Assembly: GCA_037954235.1 (NCBI GenBank)
Contig: JBBMOA010000012.1
Location: 9,296,144-9,360,143 of the forward strand
From: Aulostomus chinensis
Taxonomy: Eukaryota; Chordata; Actinopteri; Syngnathiformes; Aulostomidae
Length of the DNA stretch: 64,000 nucleotides
Direction: 5' to 3'
Shown here: positions 12,651-25,443 of the stretch, piece after piece
Numbering within the stretch: position 1 is the stretch's first letter
How the letters are laid out: each line of letters starts with the position of its first letter
The notes under the pieces: model-generated
Told to the model about the DNA's origin: nothing
Databases searched by the model: none
Seen by the model: only the letters and a program-made list of their open reading frames with translations
Translations under genes and position numbers: made by a program

Positions 12651-15600
12651 GTAAGAGCTGGTCACTAACGTGTCAGGGGGAGGGGGAAATGGGAGTTCAG
12701 GCCTTTCGAGCAGCGGAGCAGCAGAGCAGCATCACCCCACCGCCGAGGCGCAATGTCGCATCACGACATGATGAGAGGAAGAGCCGGGATGCTGCATCTG
12801 GGGATGAGGGTACCCACTCTGGTGCATCCTCTCTTTACGCAATGTCATTCCGCGGACACCGTCATAGGGACATTGTAGGGGGACATAGGCGACTACGGCA
12901 GGCTTGCTCGTCATGATGTAGTCATGAGAATGGAGCCTCATGTGACTAGGTGTGCGTGTGAGTGTGTGTATATTCAGAATATTATCGTAGAGCTAGAGTT
13001 ACACAGTTAGAGACCCCGGAATCATGTTTGCTATTTTTTTTGTATTTATGGCAGCACTAATCCTCCTTGCTGCAAGATGCACAGGAGATATGATACCGAG
13101 TCTATGCGTTCATGCACCTGCCAGTTATACGCTGAATGTCAGACGGGGGGCGCTGTTTGTTAATCATAATGCATCACATAGCTTCCTATAGGGCTCCAGA
13201 GTGACAGACGGACACACTTACATGTGCGTGTGATGGTAGTCACAGTAGATGTGCTTTAATGTAGAGCTCTTCTTCAGAACACTGTAACAGCTTGACAACA
13301 CACACACACACACACACACACGATATTCATGTTGGCAGAGGCTGCTGTGCAGGGTGCCAATTTGCTCACACACTCACATTCATTTAAGGAGAAGGAAGAC
13401 AGGAAGAGATTTTAGTGCTGGTTTGAGAAAGCATCATTCACATTTGTACCTGACGCTAGCAGCTCGACTTCCCCGGGTCAGTTGTTTTATACTCGTTCCT
13501 CTTTGTCTTTTAATCATTTTCAACATCTTCAAACATGTATTCATACTGAAAATACAGCTGAGGGTATCTGTTGCGGCAGCGAGTCATGACTGCAACCCTC
13601 ATAAAGTATGATAAGAAATACACATATCTGCACATATCACCTGGTCTAAGAAACACCTGTGTTGTGTTGAGATCCCTGCACAAACACAAGTGCCCCTCTA
13701 GTACTCTGAATCACACCAGCATTGCGAAATAATTTTCAAAATCATTCCGCTGTCTAATAGAAATATAGGTAAATTAAAAGGTTTTCCCAGAGTCAATTCC
13801 AAACACACAAGTTCACACCGGGCCATGTCATCTAAAGGATGTTTTAAATGATTACAAATTGTTCGTTTACTTTTGTTAAACTGTAATTTGGTTTCCAAGC
13901 ACCAAATAATCTCGGGAGTTCGTGCTGTGTGCTGTCGGTCTAAGTTTGAGTTTAGGAAGGTGCTCCGGAAGAGCTCGATATGTAAATTATTCATGTTATG
14001 TTGCATACTTCAGTATGTCCATTCATTTATGAATAATGTAAAGAAATTGAATTTCAGTTACAACTAGAGAGGCAGCATAGCGATGCGTGAACTCACATGT
14101 TCGATTCACACAACATGTATTTGTATTTCACTCAGCGGTATTTATTGTTTCCTTTTCTTTTTCGTTCTTTCTCTCTGACTGACAGGTTCTCCAGAAGCTT
14201 GGCAAAGCAGACGAGACCAAAGATGCAGCCTTTGAGGAGGGAGTTATAAACTTCAACAAACAATATGTGAGGGTCCAGTGAATGTTGCATGACGGTTTTA
14301 CTGCTGTTGCCTGCCACACGCATTCGCGAGTGTATCTCTGTGTCTATTTATACGCGCTGATGTTTGCATTCGCTGAGGCTGAAGCGTGGACTCTCAGCAG
14401 GCTTATAGCGTCTCATCAAACGAGTGCTGGAATTATGGTGTGCTGTTGTGTTCCAGGCTGAAGGCAGCAAACTGCAGAGGGACCTACGGGCGTACCTGGA
14501 GGCTGTCAAAGGTGAGCCCGCACAGCTGTATACACTCGTGCGTTCAAGCCCCACGTTTTTCAAAAATAAAATGCACACTTATATGTCCACTCATGTTAAA
14601 GTGTGTGTGTTTGCCCTCAGCCATGCATGAGTCCTCCAAGAACGTTCAGGCCTGTCTGGCTGATATGTATGAGCCCGACTGGTACGGCAAGAATGAAGTC
14701 GACTCCATTGTAGAGGTCAGGAATTCTGTTTATGAAATTGTTTGAAGTACATGGTATTTTGTGTTAGAGTGTGTGTTTTAATATGAAGGTCTAAAGCTCT
14801 GGGCTGTTCTCCATATTGGCTGATTTTATATGTGTGAATTTACTTTTAGTACGTTGGATCTTGCATATCTTGTTGAAAACGCATGTCTGCAAGTTAACCT
14901 CCAAATTCTACCACGAAGCAAGACAGAGGAACAGAAACTGACATTTCAGAACAATAATTCATCTATCTGTCGTGTTTAATCTCAGACTGTGTGTTATTTG
15001 TATCAACGCTGCAGGATTGTGACGTGCTCTGGACTGACTACCATCAGAAGTTGGTGGATCATGCTCTCATCTCCATGGATACCTACCTGGGCCAGTTTCC
15101 TGATATCAAGGTAACCTGTTAGCTCACAGAGACGTGCAGCTACAAGCAAGGACCAATGCTCATTGTTCTATTTACCTGTGTTCAGGCTCGTATAGCAAAG
15201 AGGGATAGAAAGTTGGTGGACTACGACAGTGCCAGGCACAACTATGCCACCACGCACAAGACCAAGAAAAAAGATGGAGGCATTAAAATCACCAAGGTAA
15301 TGCAAATACACTTTAAGTCCTCAAGATCTGGATTTTGTTTAAAATCTTTTTGACCTGAGTGATTCTCCTCCAGCCGGCCTCTTTGCTGGAAAGGGCTACG
15401 CCAGGATGGGCACAAGGTATCCTGTCTGCACACAATGTGGCCCAAAGCAGCCTGTCCAGGAGCCAGGTACACACTCATGTTAGAATGCATCCACCACGGT
15501 GTGTTTGACTGTCAAAAGCAGCCTGATGGTCTCAATTTGAACCCGTTTGCTGTTTCAGTATCAGACTGTGCTTCCTGCTGAATGTATAGAAAGTCAAAAG

Positions 15601-18600
15601 TGTGTGTGCATGCGTGCGTGCATGTTTTTCAGGCTGAGGAGGAGCTGGAGAGAGCCCAGAAGGTCTTTGAGGAAATAAATATTGACTTGCAAGAGGAGTT
15701 ACCTTCACTCTGGAACAGGTGAGCATTTGTTTATGTTCAGTATCCTTTCTGTGCATGGAAGGGTGCTCAAAGTACTTCCTGTTTATGCGTCTCTACATGC
15801 AGTCTAACAGGAAGTCCATCAAATTGTCATGTGATTTTACTATTCTTTCTCTCTCCATCTTCTCTAGTCGTGTTGGGTTTTATGTTAGCACGTTCCAGAG
15901 CTTGGCCGGGTTCGAAGAGAAGTTTCACAAGGAAATGAGCCGGGTGAGAGTCAACATGACACCCCCCGTAGCGTTGGAGTTAGATTAAGATATAACAAGT
16001 TAACACAATTGTTAGACGGAACCGTTGATAAAGATATGTTTACAAATTAGGCTTTTGTGTCATGATGTGATCCTACAGTGACCCAGTGATTTAGACTTGC
16101 AGTGCATTGTTCAACCTTTATACTGACATTGCATCAAGAGATGCAGTCGGAACATTTCATGAGTGAAAATGTGAAATATAAGAAGTCAATAACTTCTCAG
16201 TACATAAGTAATGAAAATATTACAGACTGCTTGCAAAGAACTGGGGCTTTGGGCAGCATGCAGAAATGAAAATCAGCATCACACAAGCATCACATCATAC
16301 ATGAAGAAGGTTTTTTAATCAGTTGATGTATTGTATTCAGTTGTAATACCCCCAGTGGATGGTCCCACTTTGACTCAGTTCTGGCTGCAAAAAAAGAAGC
16401 TTTTTGCTGTGATTCATTACAGTTTGTTTTTTTTTCCCACAAAGTCTTAATAAATTTCTTATTTTGTGAAAAACAAAAAAGTAGGACATAAGATTTTCAC
16501 TGACGGCAGCAAGATTATTCCCTGTGATTGGGACATGATAGAGCAAACTGGCCGCATCAGACAGACGCATGCACTTGCATGCACAGAAGTAAGCGTGCAG
16601 ACCAGAAGAAAGAGAAGAATGTAATGATAAAGACATAGATGTGGCAAAGAGACATTATTTAAGTCATCCTTGTGTCTCATTATCATACAAATGCATTAAA
16701 GATGCTATCACTAATGCTTTCTATCACATAACAACCATCTGAGGAGATTTATAGGGTCCTTATTGCCTTATACACAAGAAACTTCATCTAAAGTGCTTCT
16801 ATCACGGAGAAAGTACTAAAACACTGCAAAGTTTCTGGATAGACTGTCTAATACGCTCTTGTGGTCCTCCACAGTTGGATCAGGACTTGTACGATGTCCT
16901 GGAGAAACTGGAGGACACAGACACAAGCAGGTTGGTGAGCTGAGCAACCATAAAATAATCATCCTTCATTTAGATTCGGTCATAAATCTACTGCTGGGTA
17001 CCTACTCATGAATCTGCTCATGAATAACTTCACTTGTGATTTTTGTGTGATTCTGAATAGTTTAATGAGGTCAAAGGTATGAACTCAACTATGAGATTGA
17101 AAGTTGTTTTTTTTCTTCTTCTTTTTTTTTTTTTAAAGTCATCAGCAGAGTCGGCATTCATTCATTTTTTTGGTTAATATTCCACTCAGGCATGAACCCA
17201 GTGAGCCTACCTGAGAGGATCATTAATCATTCACTGCGGTTGGTCGTCTCAGCCAGCCTAGAAATACTTGCAATATAAGTCTCAGTCTTGTCTCAAGCTG
17301 AAATAAGAGTGTAAACGTACGTGTTCCTCTAGAAAGTACCTGATTTACTGTCCTTGAGAAATGTAGTTGGCTGCGCCTGAAGTTATAATGGCACTAAATT
17401 AACTGAAGCCGTTCTGTGCTTCTTCTTTTTTCTTGTTTTTTTTTTTGTTTTTTTTTTGGAGGCGCACAGAAAACCCCAGAAATACTTTTCCTTGGTGTGA
17501 AACACAGCCTTGAATGCCCTGCTAAGTCGCTGTGAAATCTGAACTGATAATAGAAGATAAGAGGGAAGTGATCTGAAATTATCCACCTCATTATTCCACC
17601 GACTGAAGTTGCTCCCTTGATTTCTGATTCTATTCAGAAACTTGTGTATTGAAGGGCTGCATTTCACAAACATGTTAAGGTGCAGGAGAAAACAAACTAA
17701 GTGACATGCATTAACCTGACGCCACCCCTGAACCCCACCCTCACCCCTGAACCCCCACCCCCACCCCCCCCACCCCTTACAGAAAGACAGGTAACAGAGG
17801 CGCCTTATCGTCAGGAGCAAATAGGAGGTAACCGGCAGCAACTGTGGTAACCATGGTGACACAACACTTGTCTGTCTGTAGATGACATGTCTGTCCAGAA
17901 ATATGTTCGTCAGTAATGTTGCAGGTTTAAAGGGAATTCAGGGTGAACTAGTGCTTGGATGTGCAAGTGAATTCACAGATGCTGGTCAGAGCTGCAGATA
18001 GACAAAGAGTGAGCACACCTGTAGCCTCAAAAGCTGCACCAGGTGGGATTGTTACGTAACAACACAGCACAAATCACACAGCGTCTTCCTCAAACTGAGA
18101 CTTGCTCCTCAACAGCTGGCTCTGACAGCTTCGCAGCCCCAGGTGAAGTCTTAGATCATTGACCCACCACCTAACATGTGTCGCTGTAATTATTTCACCC
18201 ATCAGTGCTCTTCTGTTACTCCTGCAAGAATATCTGAAGTGTTGTAGGACAACCGAGAGGAAATCTGGAGGGAAGATAAGGTGTCATCTCTGATGTAACT
18301 TAGCTGATATTGATCCAGGAAGTTTGAATCTTTGACTGTTATTTCCATCTTTACCAAACTTTTCTGCTCCTTTTTTTTTACCTTGTTTTTGCCGCCTCAT
18401 ATTGTTTTTTCCTACTGAGTCATTTTTGCGGCTGCAACACAGTGAGAAGGTTTTGGAGGGTAGCGTGTAACATGATCTCCTGATTGATCCAGTTCAGGGC
18501 ATGCAGTGTGTATTATTACTGTTATTAAATGGCTGCTTTAAAAGATATTGTTACAGTACTGCAACCAGGGCCAACAAATGTATTTTATTATAAAAATCTT

Positions 18601-21600
18601 TCTCCCAGCCAACTGACATTTTGCACCATTGGCAACCTCCTGCATTGCAGATGGCACAAATAAGCTGTGTTTGAGAACATGAAGTGGTGAATCAGTCAAT
18701 ATATTTGTTAGTCACTGCGCTGTAAAGTGTGTTCTATATGTCAATAACATACAGAGAATTTATGTAGAAGTTCCCACATGGACAAAAAATGAGCTTCTTC
18801 CTTTCTTAGTAAAAAAAAAAAAAAAAAAAAAAAAAAGACTGAATATACAGGGTTTTATGTTTTGTTAAGAGATTCGTCCATGTCCAGCACTGCGCTCCTC
18901 CTGGTAGTTTTCTTGTAATCGTGCATGCAGAAGGCATTAACGGCATCCAAAATAAAACCTCCTTGGGAGAAGTAATAAAAGCAGTTCAGGGTAAAGCCTC
19001 AAGAAAGACTAATAAAGCACCACCTGTTGGTGAGAAGTGATATTCCCAAACAAAATAACAGTTACTTTAGTACAAATCAGTCGACACACCAAGGTGTCAA
19101 GGCTTCGCTTTACCTGTCTGGTAAAACAGACTTGGTATTTGTGTTTATCATCTCTTCCCACCATTTCACTCCACCACCACGTACAAAACTGCCTGGCCCA
19201 GCTTTACGCGGCAGGTGTACTTCAAGTCTTTGGATATCTGCAGATCTGGAGATGCTTTATCTTCCTATGAGGCCACTGCCACTGCTCTCTTGTGAGGATG
19301 TACTGGAGCTATTGACAAAGCCTGCTTGCATGGGATGGAAAAGGGAAAAGAAGGAAGGGACGCTCGATGTTCTTGCATGGCAGCTCTTGCAACGACACAC
19401 CTCTGCATGCCTTGAAACTTTTCTCTTTTAGCTTTTAGCTGCTCTCTTTAACCTTTGCTGCACCCCCCTGTCATGCCGTCTACCAGTTTGTTTGTAATAC
19501 TGCTTGGTCCTCTTTTCGTCTCTTATTCATTCAGTGGCAAAGATGAAACTAACCACACTCTCAGGCCGGGAGGTCCACCCCCGATACCGAAGTCTCCATC
19601 CAAGGTAACACTACCACGACAGCATCCATCCATCCATTTTCTGCCGCATATTCCTGTTAAGGGTCGCCGGGGGGGGGGGGGGGGGGGGGCTGGAGCCTAT
19701 CCCAGTGGCTACGGGTGAGAGGTGGGGTTCACCCTGGACAATCCTGTGCCTGAGCCGGGGCTCGAACCCGGAACCTTCTCGCTGTGAGGTGACAGTGCTA
19801 ACCACTGCACCACCGTGCCACGTCACGACAGCATCGTTGCACTATTTTGATCATTTCAATGATGCACATTTTACTCTTCAGTTTCTGTCAGGATGCACAT
19901 CTAAATTCTGTTCAGTGTTGACATTGTCAGTGTAGACAGCAGCGGTACAAAGATATCTGATGACTCCAGCAGTTCATACAAAAACCTTCTTCAAACACAG
20001 GCAGGCCAGTTCAAAGTGATTTGAAGTGTGAAAACAATACATAGGCGTTAAATGCAAGAAGTCTAAAAACAGAATTGTATGCAGAATTAAATATGAGTGT
20101 AAATCCAGCAGATCATTATTATTATTCTCATTACTGCACATCACTTGGATACATTGCACAACAATTTACAACATTTAAAATCAGATCGCCTTCAAGATCT
20201 CCCTCTCTCTGCGTCTCAGTTAAAGCCAGCAGTGCCTCCTCCACCCAAGGTGACCCCTTCCAAGGAAATGAAAACAGAGAACATCATCAACCTGTTTGAT
20301 GCCGCTGCCGCTGCCGCTGCCGCTCCTGATATCAGCGTCACCTCCCCTACAGAGGTGAGTGGAGCTGGCGGTTCAGCCCTTCAACTCTCCCCTCTCCTAC
20401 ACAGGTCCTCCCTCCATCCTTCTAGTCTGTTCTGTTACCTTTTGCTCTCTTGTCTGTCCTGAACATCACTCCCTCTAATATGGTTAGTTAGCCAGTGAGC
20501 CCTGCCATTCCTGTTGTTATCAGTTTGACAGTCCTGCAGTGAGCAGCCTATTGGACATGGACCTGGACTCTTTCGGTGGAGCAACCGAAGCCTCGAAGGT
20601 CGCACAGGTGGATGATTCATGGCATGAGCATATTGACCGTAGAGAGCTTCTACTGCAAGAGATACCAAGTTTAAAAAGAGATTTTTCCATCTTAAAGCTG
20701 TAGAACATCATATTTTCATTGTAAAAGGACATTCAAGTTCAAGCAATATTCATGAAGTTCATCGCTGCCGCACACAGTACATCTCTCTCTGCAATTCACG
20801 TGAAGCTTTGTGTGTGGCAAGCAAGCTGCCTACATCCTGTTAGCTCTGTGCTAACTTAAATGTGGATAAATGATTTAATGGAACGTCTCTTTTAGACATT
20901 CTAAAGACCAAATTGATCAAAATTGGGAAGCGGTTTATACACGTATTGCATCAGTAATGACAGAGCCAACAAAAGTACAGCTGTTTGATCTAAACTATGT
21001 TGAAATAAACATGAGAAGAATTTCTTGTAAAGCTTGGCATGTTTTGAGGTGTTAGCTGCTCTGCTTCTTACCGATTAAAAACCAAAGGTGGATGGTGGCA
21101 TGATGATCCAAAGAACCCTGCTTCTAGTCACCCTTCCCCGCTTCAGCACCACCGATCAGATCCAGCACTGATGCACACATGCTCTGATTTCTTTCTCTTG
21201 AGATTCGGACTAAAGTGCAGGAGCATTTTGTTTGAAATGCAGAAAAGACAGGAATTGTACTTTAAACTGTTTGTACAAAAAAAGTTTGTTCAAGTATAAG
21301 GTATCTCGTCTAGTGAAAATATATTCAGCTGCTCTTTCTTCCTTCTTTTCTACGGTACATCAGTCATGATTAAAATAATTTACATCGTTGGTCAGAGTGG
21401 GCTTCCATAATATTAGCTTTAGTGTTTCAGGGAGATTATCTCCACAAGCACTGCCTGTCCTCTTGTTGTGCTGGAGATCCTCTGCTATGGGCTATGGGTG
21501 TTAGAGCATGGACCCGCACTGGAAGCATTTTACCGAACGCATCAGCAATAATCAAGAACTTTCTAAAGAGTCCTTTCTCTTCTTCTCATTCTTTTAATTC

Positions 21601-24600
21601 GTCTCTTTCCATAGCCTGCAAACTGGGACTCATGGGTAAGTATATCATCCTTACATTTTCCAGAATATTGCCAAAAAAAAAAAAGCAACAAAAAAACAAC
21701 TATTGTCACCATTATGATCATCATCTGTATCAGCATGTCATTTGTGTTCACGGTAGCCATCCTTACACTCGTACCACAGACGCAGCTGTTATACCAGTCC
21801 AGCTGTCATGATGCCTGCATGTTAGTCAGTGACTTCTAGAATGGCTGTTTTCTTTATATAACACTCACTTTTCCACGCATCTCTTTCATTTGTCCGTCCC
21901 AAATCTGTTTGTGCGTTGTCCTTCTGTCTGCAGACTCAATACCTCGATACACAGATTGTTGCACAGCACAAATAGAGTTGGGGAATGAACCTGAGCCAAT
22001 TCAGTTATTATTATTTCACTCCTTCTTCATACATGTGAAGAATTTAAAAAAAAAAAAACCTCTATATTTAAATGTACTTTATATGAATTAAAATTCCCCT
22101 TTGTTTGAAATGATTTGCAACCGAATTGGCTAACTTTCTTTTCCCCTTGTATCCCTGTATGTTTACGTTATACTGACAGAACATGCTAGCCACAGTACAT
22201 GCCATGCCATGTAACACGCAGGGAACAGATATGATAGTGGAGTGAAGTTGCTCATGTTTTGTTGAAGTGCTGATGAATCCAAGCCAGTGGGCAACTTCAC
22301 AAAGTCGTGCTTGCAACTCGGCACCCCGACCATGAACTAACCTTTCCGTCCATCCTCGTCCCTGTAAGAGAGACGTGTCCCCAAAACACGACAGTTCTGA
22401 CGTATTACAGCTGGAGGCGAATACTTCAGAATGGAGTGACACTTCTACTCTTACAAAAGTTTCTTCCTTTCTCCATCTGGCCATGCTTGTCAACTACACA
22501 CAGAAGAACTAACATCGATCTTCTGATGGGAATAAAAAAGCCTGATACACTTTTGTTTTACTGACTTCTACTGCAACTCTTCTTTAACATCATTTGTCTT
22601 TTGATTTAACTTGAGCCTTCTCAGCGAAGTTTTATCCCTCTACACAATTGTCGATGGTGATGATGATGGTGATGATGATGATTATGGTGGTGATGACTGA
22701 CACCTGCTGTTGAACTCCTCCCACCAGTGCGCTTCACCTGCTCGTAGCCCAGTTTTCACATTAGTTGTGGCCCTGAAACTTCCTCTGTGTTCAAATCCCA
22801 AGCCAAGACCCCGCCGGTGGTTTTTCTCCTGTTAGCCTCTTAATTAATGAGGAATAGAGCGCTGCGGGGATGACCTATTTCTGCAGGCTAACCCACAGGT
22901 TAGCATCCCCTTGAGTCTTCTTGAACAAAAGCCAATGAAATTATTGTAGGAAAGAAAGCTCTGTGGCAAAAAAAAAAAAAAAAGATACTATCATATTTTT
23001 ATAAGTGTAAATTGAATCCCTAGAAGTAAAAGCTAACGTAAGAAGAACATAAGATAACACTGAAGATTCTTGATTTCAACTTCACAGCTAAGCTTTTACA
23101 CTTCTGCATTTTGTGTATGTTCAGCGTGATGTCGTCTAACGTCCACATCAAACTCTGCCGGCTTGTTGAACCAAACGTGAAACTTGAGCCAATTCGGTTA
23201 TTCAGTTTTTATGTAATTGTTTAAAACATACAAAGTCATTGGTCCTTAAAAGTTTGAAGTTCCTTCTCCGCTATTCCAGACATGCTCCCTGCCTCAATGT
23301 ATAAAGTATCTGTGGACTATTAACCCTTACATGCCCTGGAAAAATACTTCATTCTCCCCGTAATCCCTGTTCCTTGGTCATTAGAATAACTGTCAATTGA
23401 ATTTACCCTTTATTTATATTCCCCTTAAAACATCCCCCCATTTCCAATATATAGCTATAAGGTAAAGTATGTCTTGTGACCTTTGACCCCTTCAAACCTG
23501 ACACCTGCCCCTCAGCCAGAGGACAGTGGTGCCCAAGAGGAAGAGAAGACCCAGAAGCACTATGACCCTGTGGCTGCCGCTGCAGAGGCCTGGGGGGATG
23601 ATGGCACGCAGCCTGTTCGCTATGACCCCATAGCAGCTGCCAATGAGAGCTGGGGGGACGACGGAGACCAGCCCGTCCGCTATGACCCTGGAGCTGTGGC
23701 TAAGGAGGAATGGAGGGATGATGAGACGGAGCCAGTCAATGATGATGCTGTAGGTGAAGCCCAGGAGGGCTGGGACAATGAGGAGAGCCAGCCGGTCACT
23801 GAGGTGGCCGCCACAGAGGATGACACAAGTGTAGCTGAGGCTCCAACTGAAACCACAGAAGAAGAAGAAGAAGCTCCCCCGGCTGCTGCTGATGATGATG
23901 CTGCTGCTGATGCCGCTGTGGATGATGAAGAGGATCAGGTAACCGAGGAGAGAAAGATGGAAAGATGCATTTGGATGCAAGGGGCGGATGCATCGACTCT
24001 TGAGGAGGAGGTTTGAGTTTGGAGTGCAGGAAAGAGGCAGATGATACAGAACTAGAAAGTGAAGGTCAAACATGGAGAAATCTTGAGATGAAAAGATGTA
24101 GGATGCATCTGAGCCAGCAGGATGGATGCATCGACTGTGACGCAAGGTGGAAATTAATTGATGAGGGAAAGCAAGGAGCCTAGACATTTGCTTCTCAATG
24201 CACATATGTGTAACCGCAGCCACTGCTAATCACTAGTCCACACACATAGTCACATATACTGCTGATGTGCAGTAATGTCTAGTTTTACTGTCTATTCAAC
24301 ACTTACCTGTACGAACCATAACGCGGCTGTTGAGGTTGTCATAGCGCTGCATGTGTTGTTGTCTGTCTCTGTCTGGTACTGCGTGTCTGTTCCTCTTTCT
24401 TTATCTAAATCCTTCAACCGACTCATCCTCCAAACTCTCGCTGTAATTCGTCTCTCTATCTCTGGTCCCAGGGCGAGTCTGCATCAACTCCTGCGGTGAC
24501 AGCAGATGAAGCAGCAACAGCAGATGAAGCGGCGACGGAGGAGGTGGGTTCAAGCAGAAACGCTAATGTTGTGTGCAGGAAAAAAAACATATTTGTTTCC

Positions 24601-25393
24601 TTGCAAAACTCAGTGGCATGTGTATTTATTCAGTGTTCTTTTCAAACACAATTTCGTTAAAGTATTAAAACATTGACATGGTGCATGATTATGTTTTAAA
24701 CCAGGGACTCTTTCATTCCCTGGGCCCCTAAACTGACTCGCAATAATCTATTAGCCTTTCACAAGCATTCAAATAAATTAACAGCATCACGGATATGACC
24801 TTCAAAAATTCCGAAATTTATTCTGATTATAATTAAGTTGTGACTTTGAACATTTGGGAGTTGTTAACTATTTTGGTTTCATGTAGTTAGCTTTAGTTGA
24901 GCCATTAAACCTTTTCTTTTTCTTTTTTTAATGGCCAAAGTGTTAAGAATAAATTGTTACCATGGACTCGGTAGAATTACTTTCTATTAACTATAACGGT
25001 CATTTGTGCCCCTTGTTATTTCCCACAAACAATCTCGTAAGGATCACGTGTGAACATCCCACTGCCACTAATTCAGCTGCTACATCTCTCGAAGATATTC
25101 TTAAATGTTCTCCTCTGTCTAGACACCTGCAGCAGTGCCCGAATCAACAGCAGTAGCATCAGAGCCTGCAGAAATGCCCCCGGGCTTCTTGTTCAAGGTA
25201 AAACAGGATTAAAAAGTCTAATTTGTTCCTTAATCCCAGTATGTCCTGTTTCAGATATAATATAGAGGTATTTATGCGCTGAAGGTCCAGGTGATGCACG
25301 ATTATGCTGCCAACGACACGGATGAACTGGAGATGAAAGCTTCAGATGTGGTGCTAGTAATCACCTTTGACAATCCTGAGGAACAGGTAAACA

Positions 25394-25443
<50 letters not shown>

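Noticed and set aside
13298..13321. CRISPR-like direct repeats among the many short repeats
   Set aside because: All are simple microsatellites without unique spacers, and the DNA is vertebrate.
23492..24223. 243-codon open frame on the minus strand
   Set aside because: It is the mirror of the acidic bin1 exon 15 and its intron. The frame is open because the coding strand is rich in GAN/GCN codons; it has no protein-like features.
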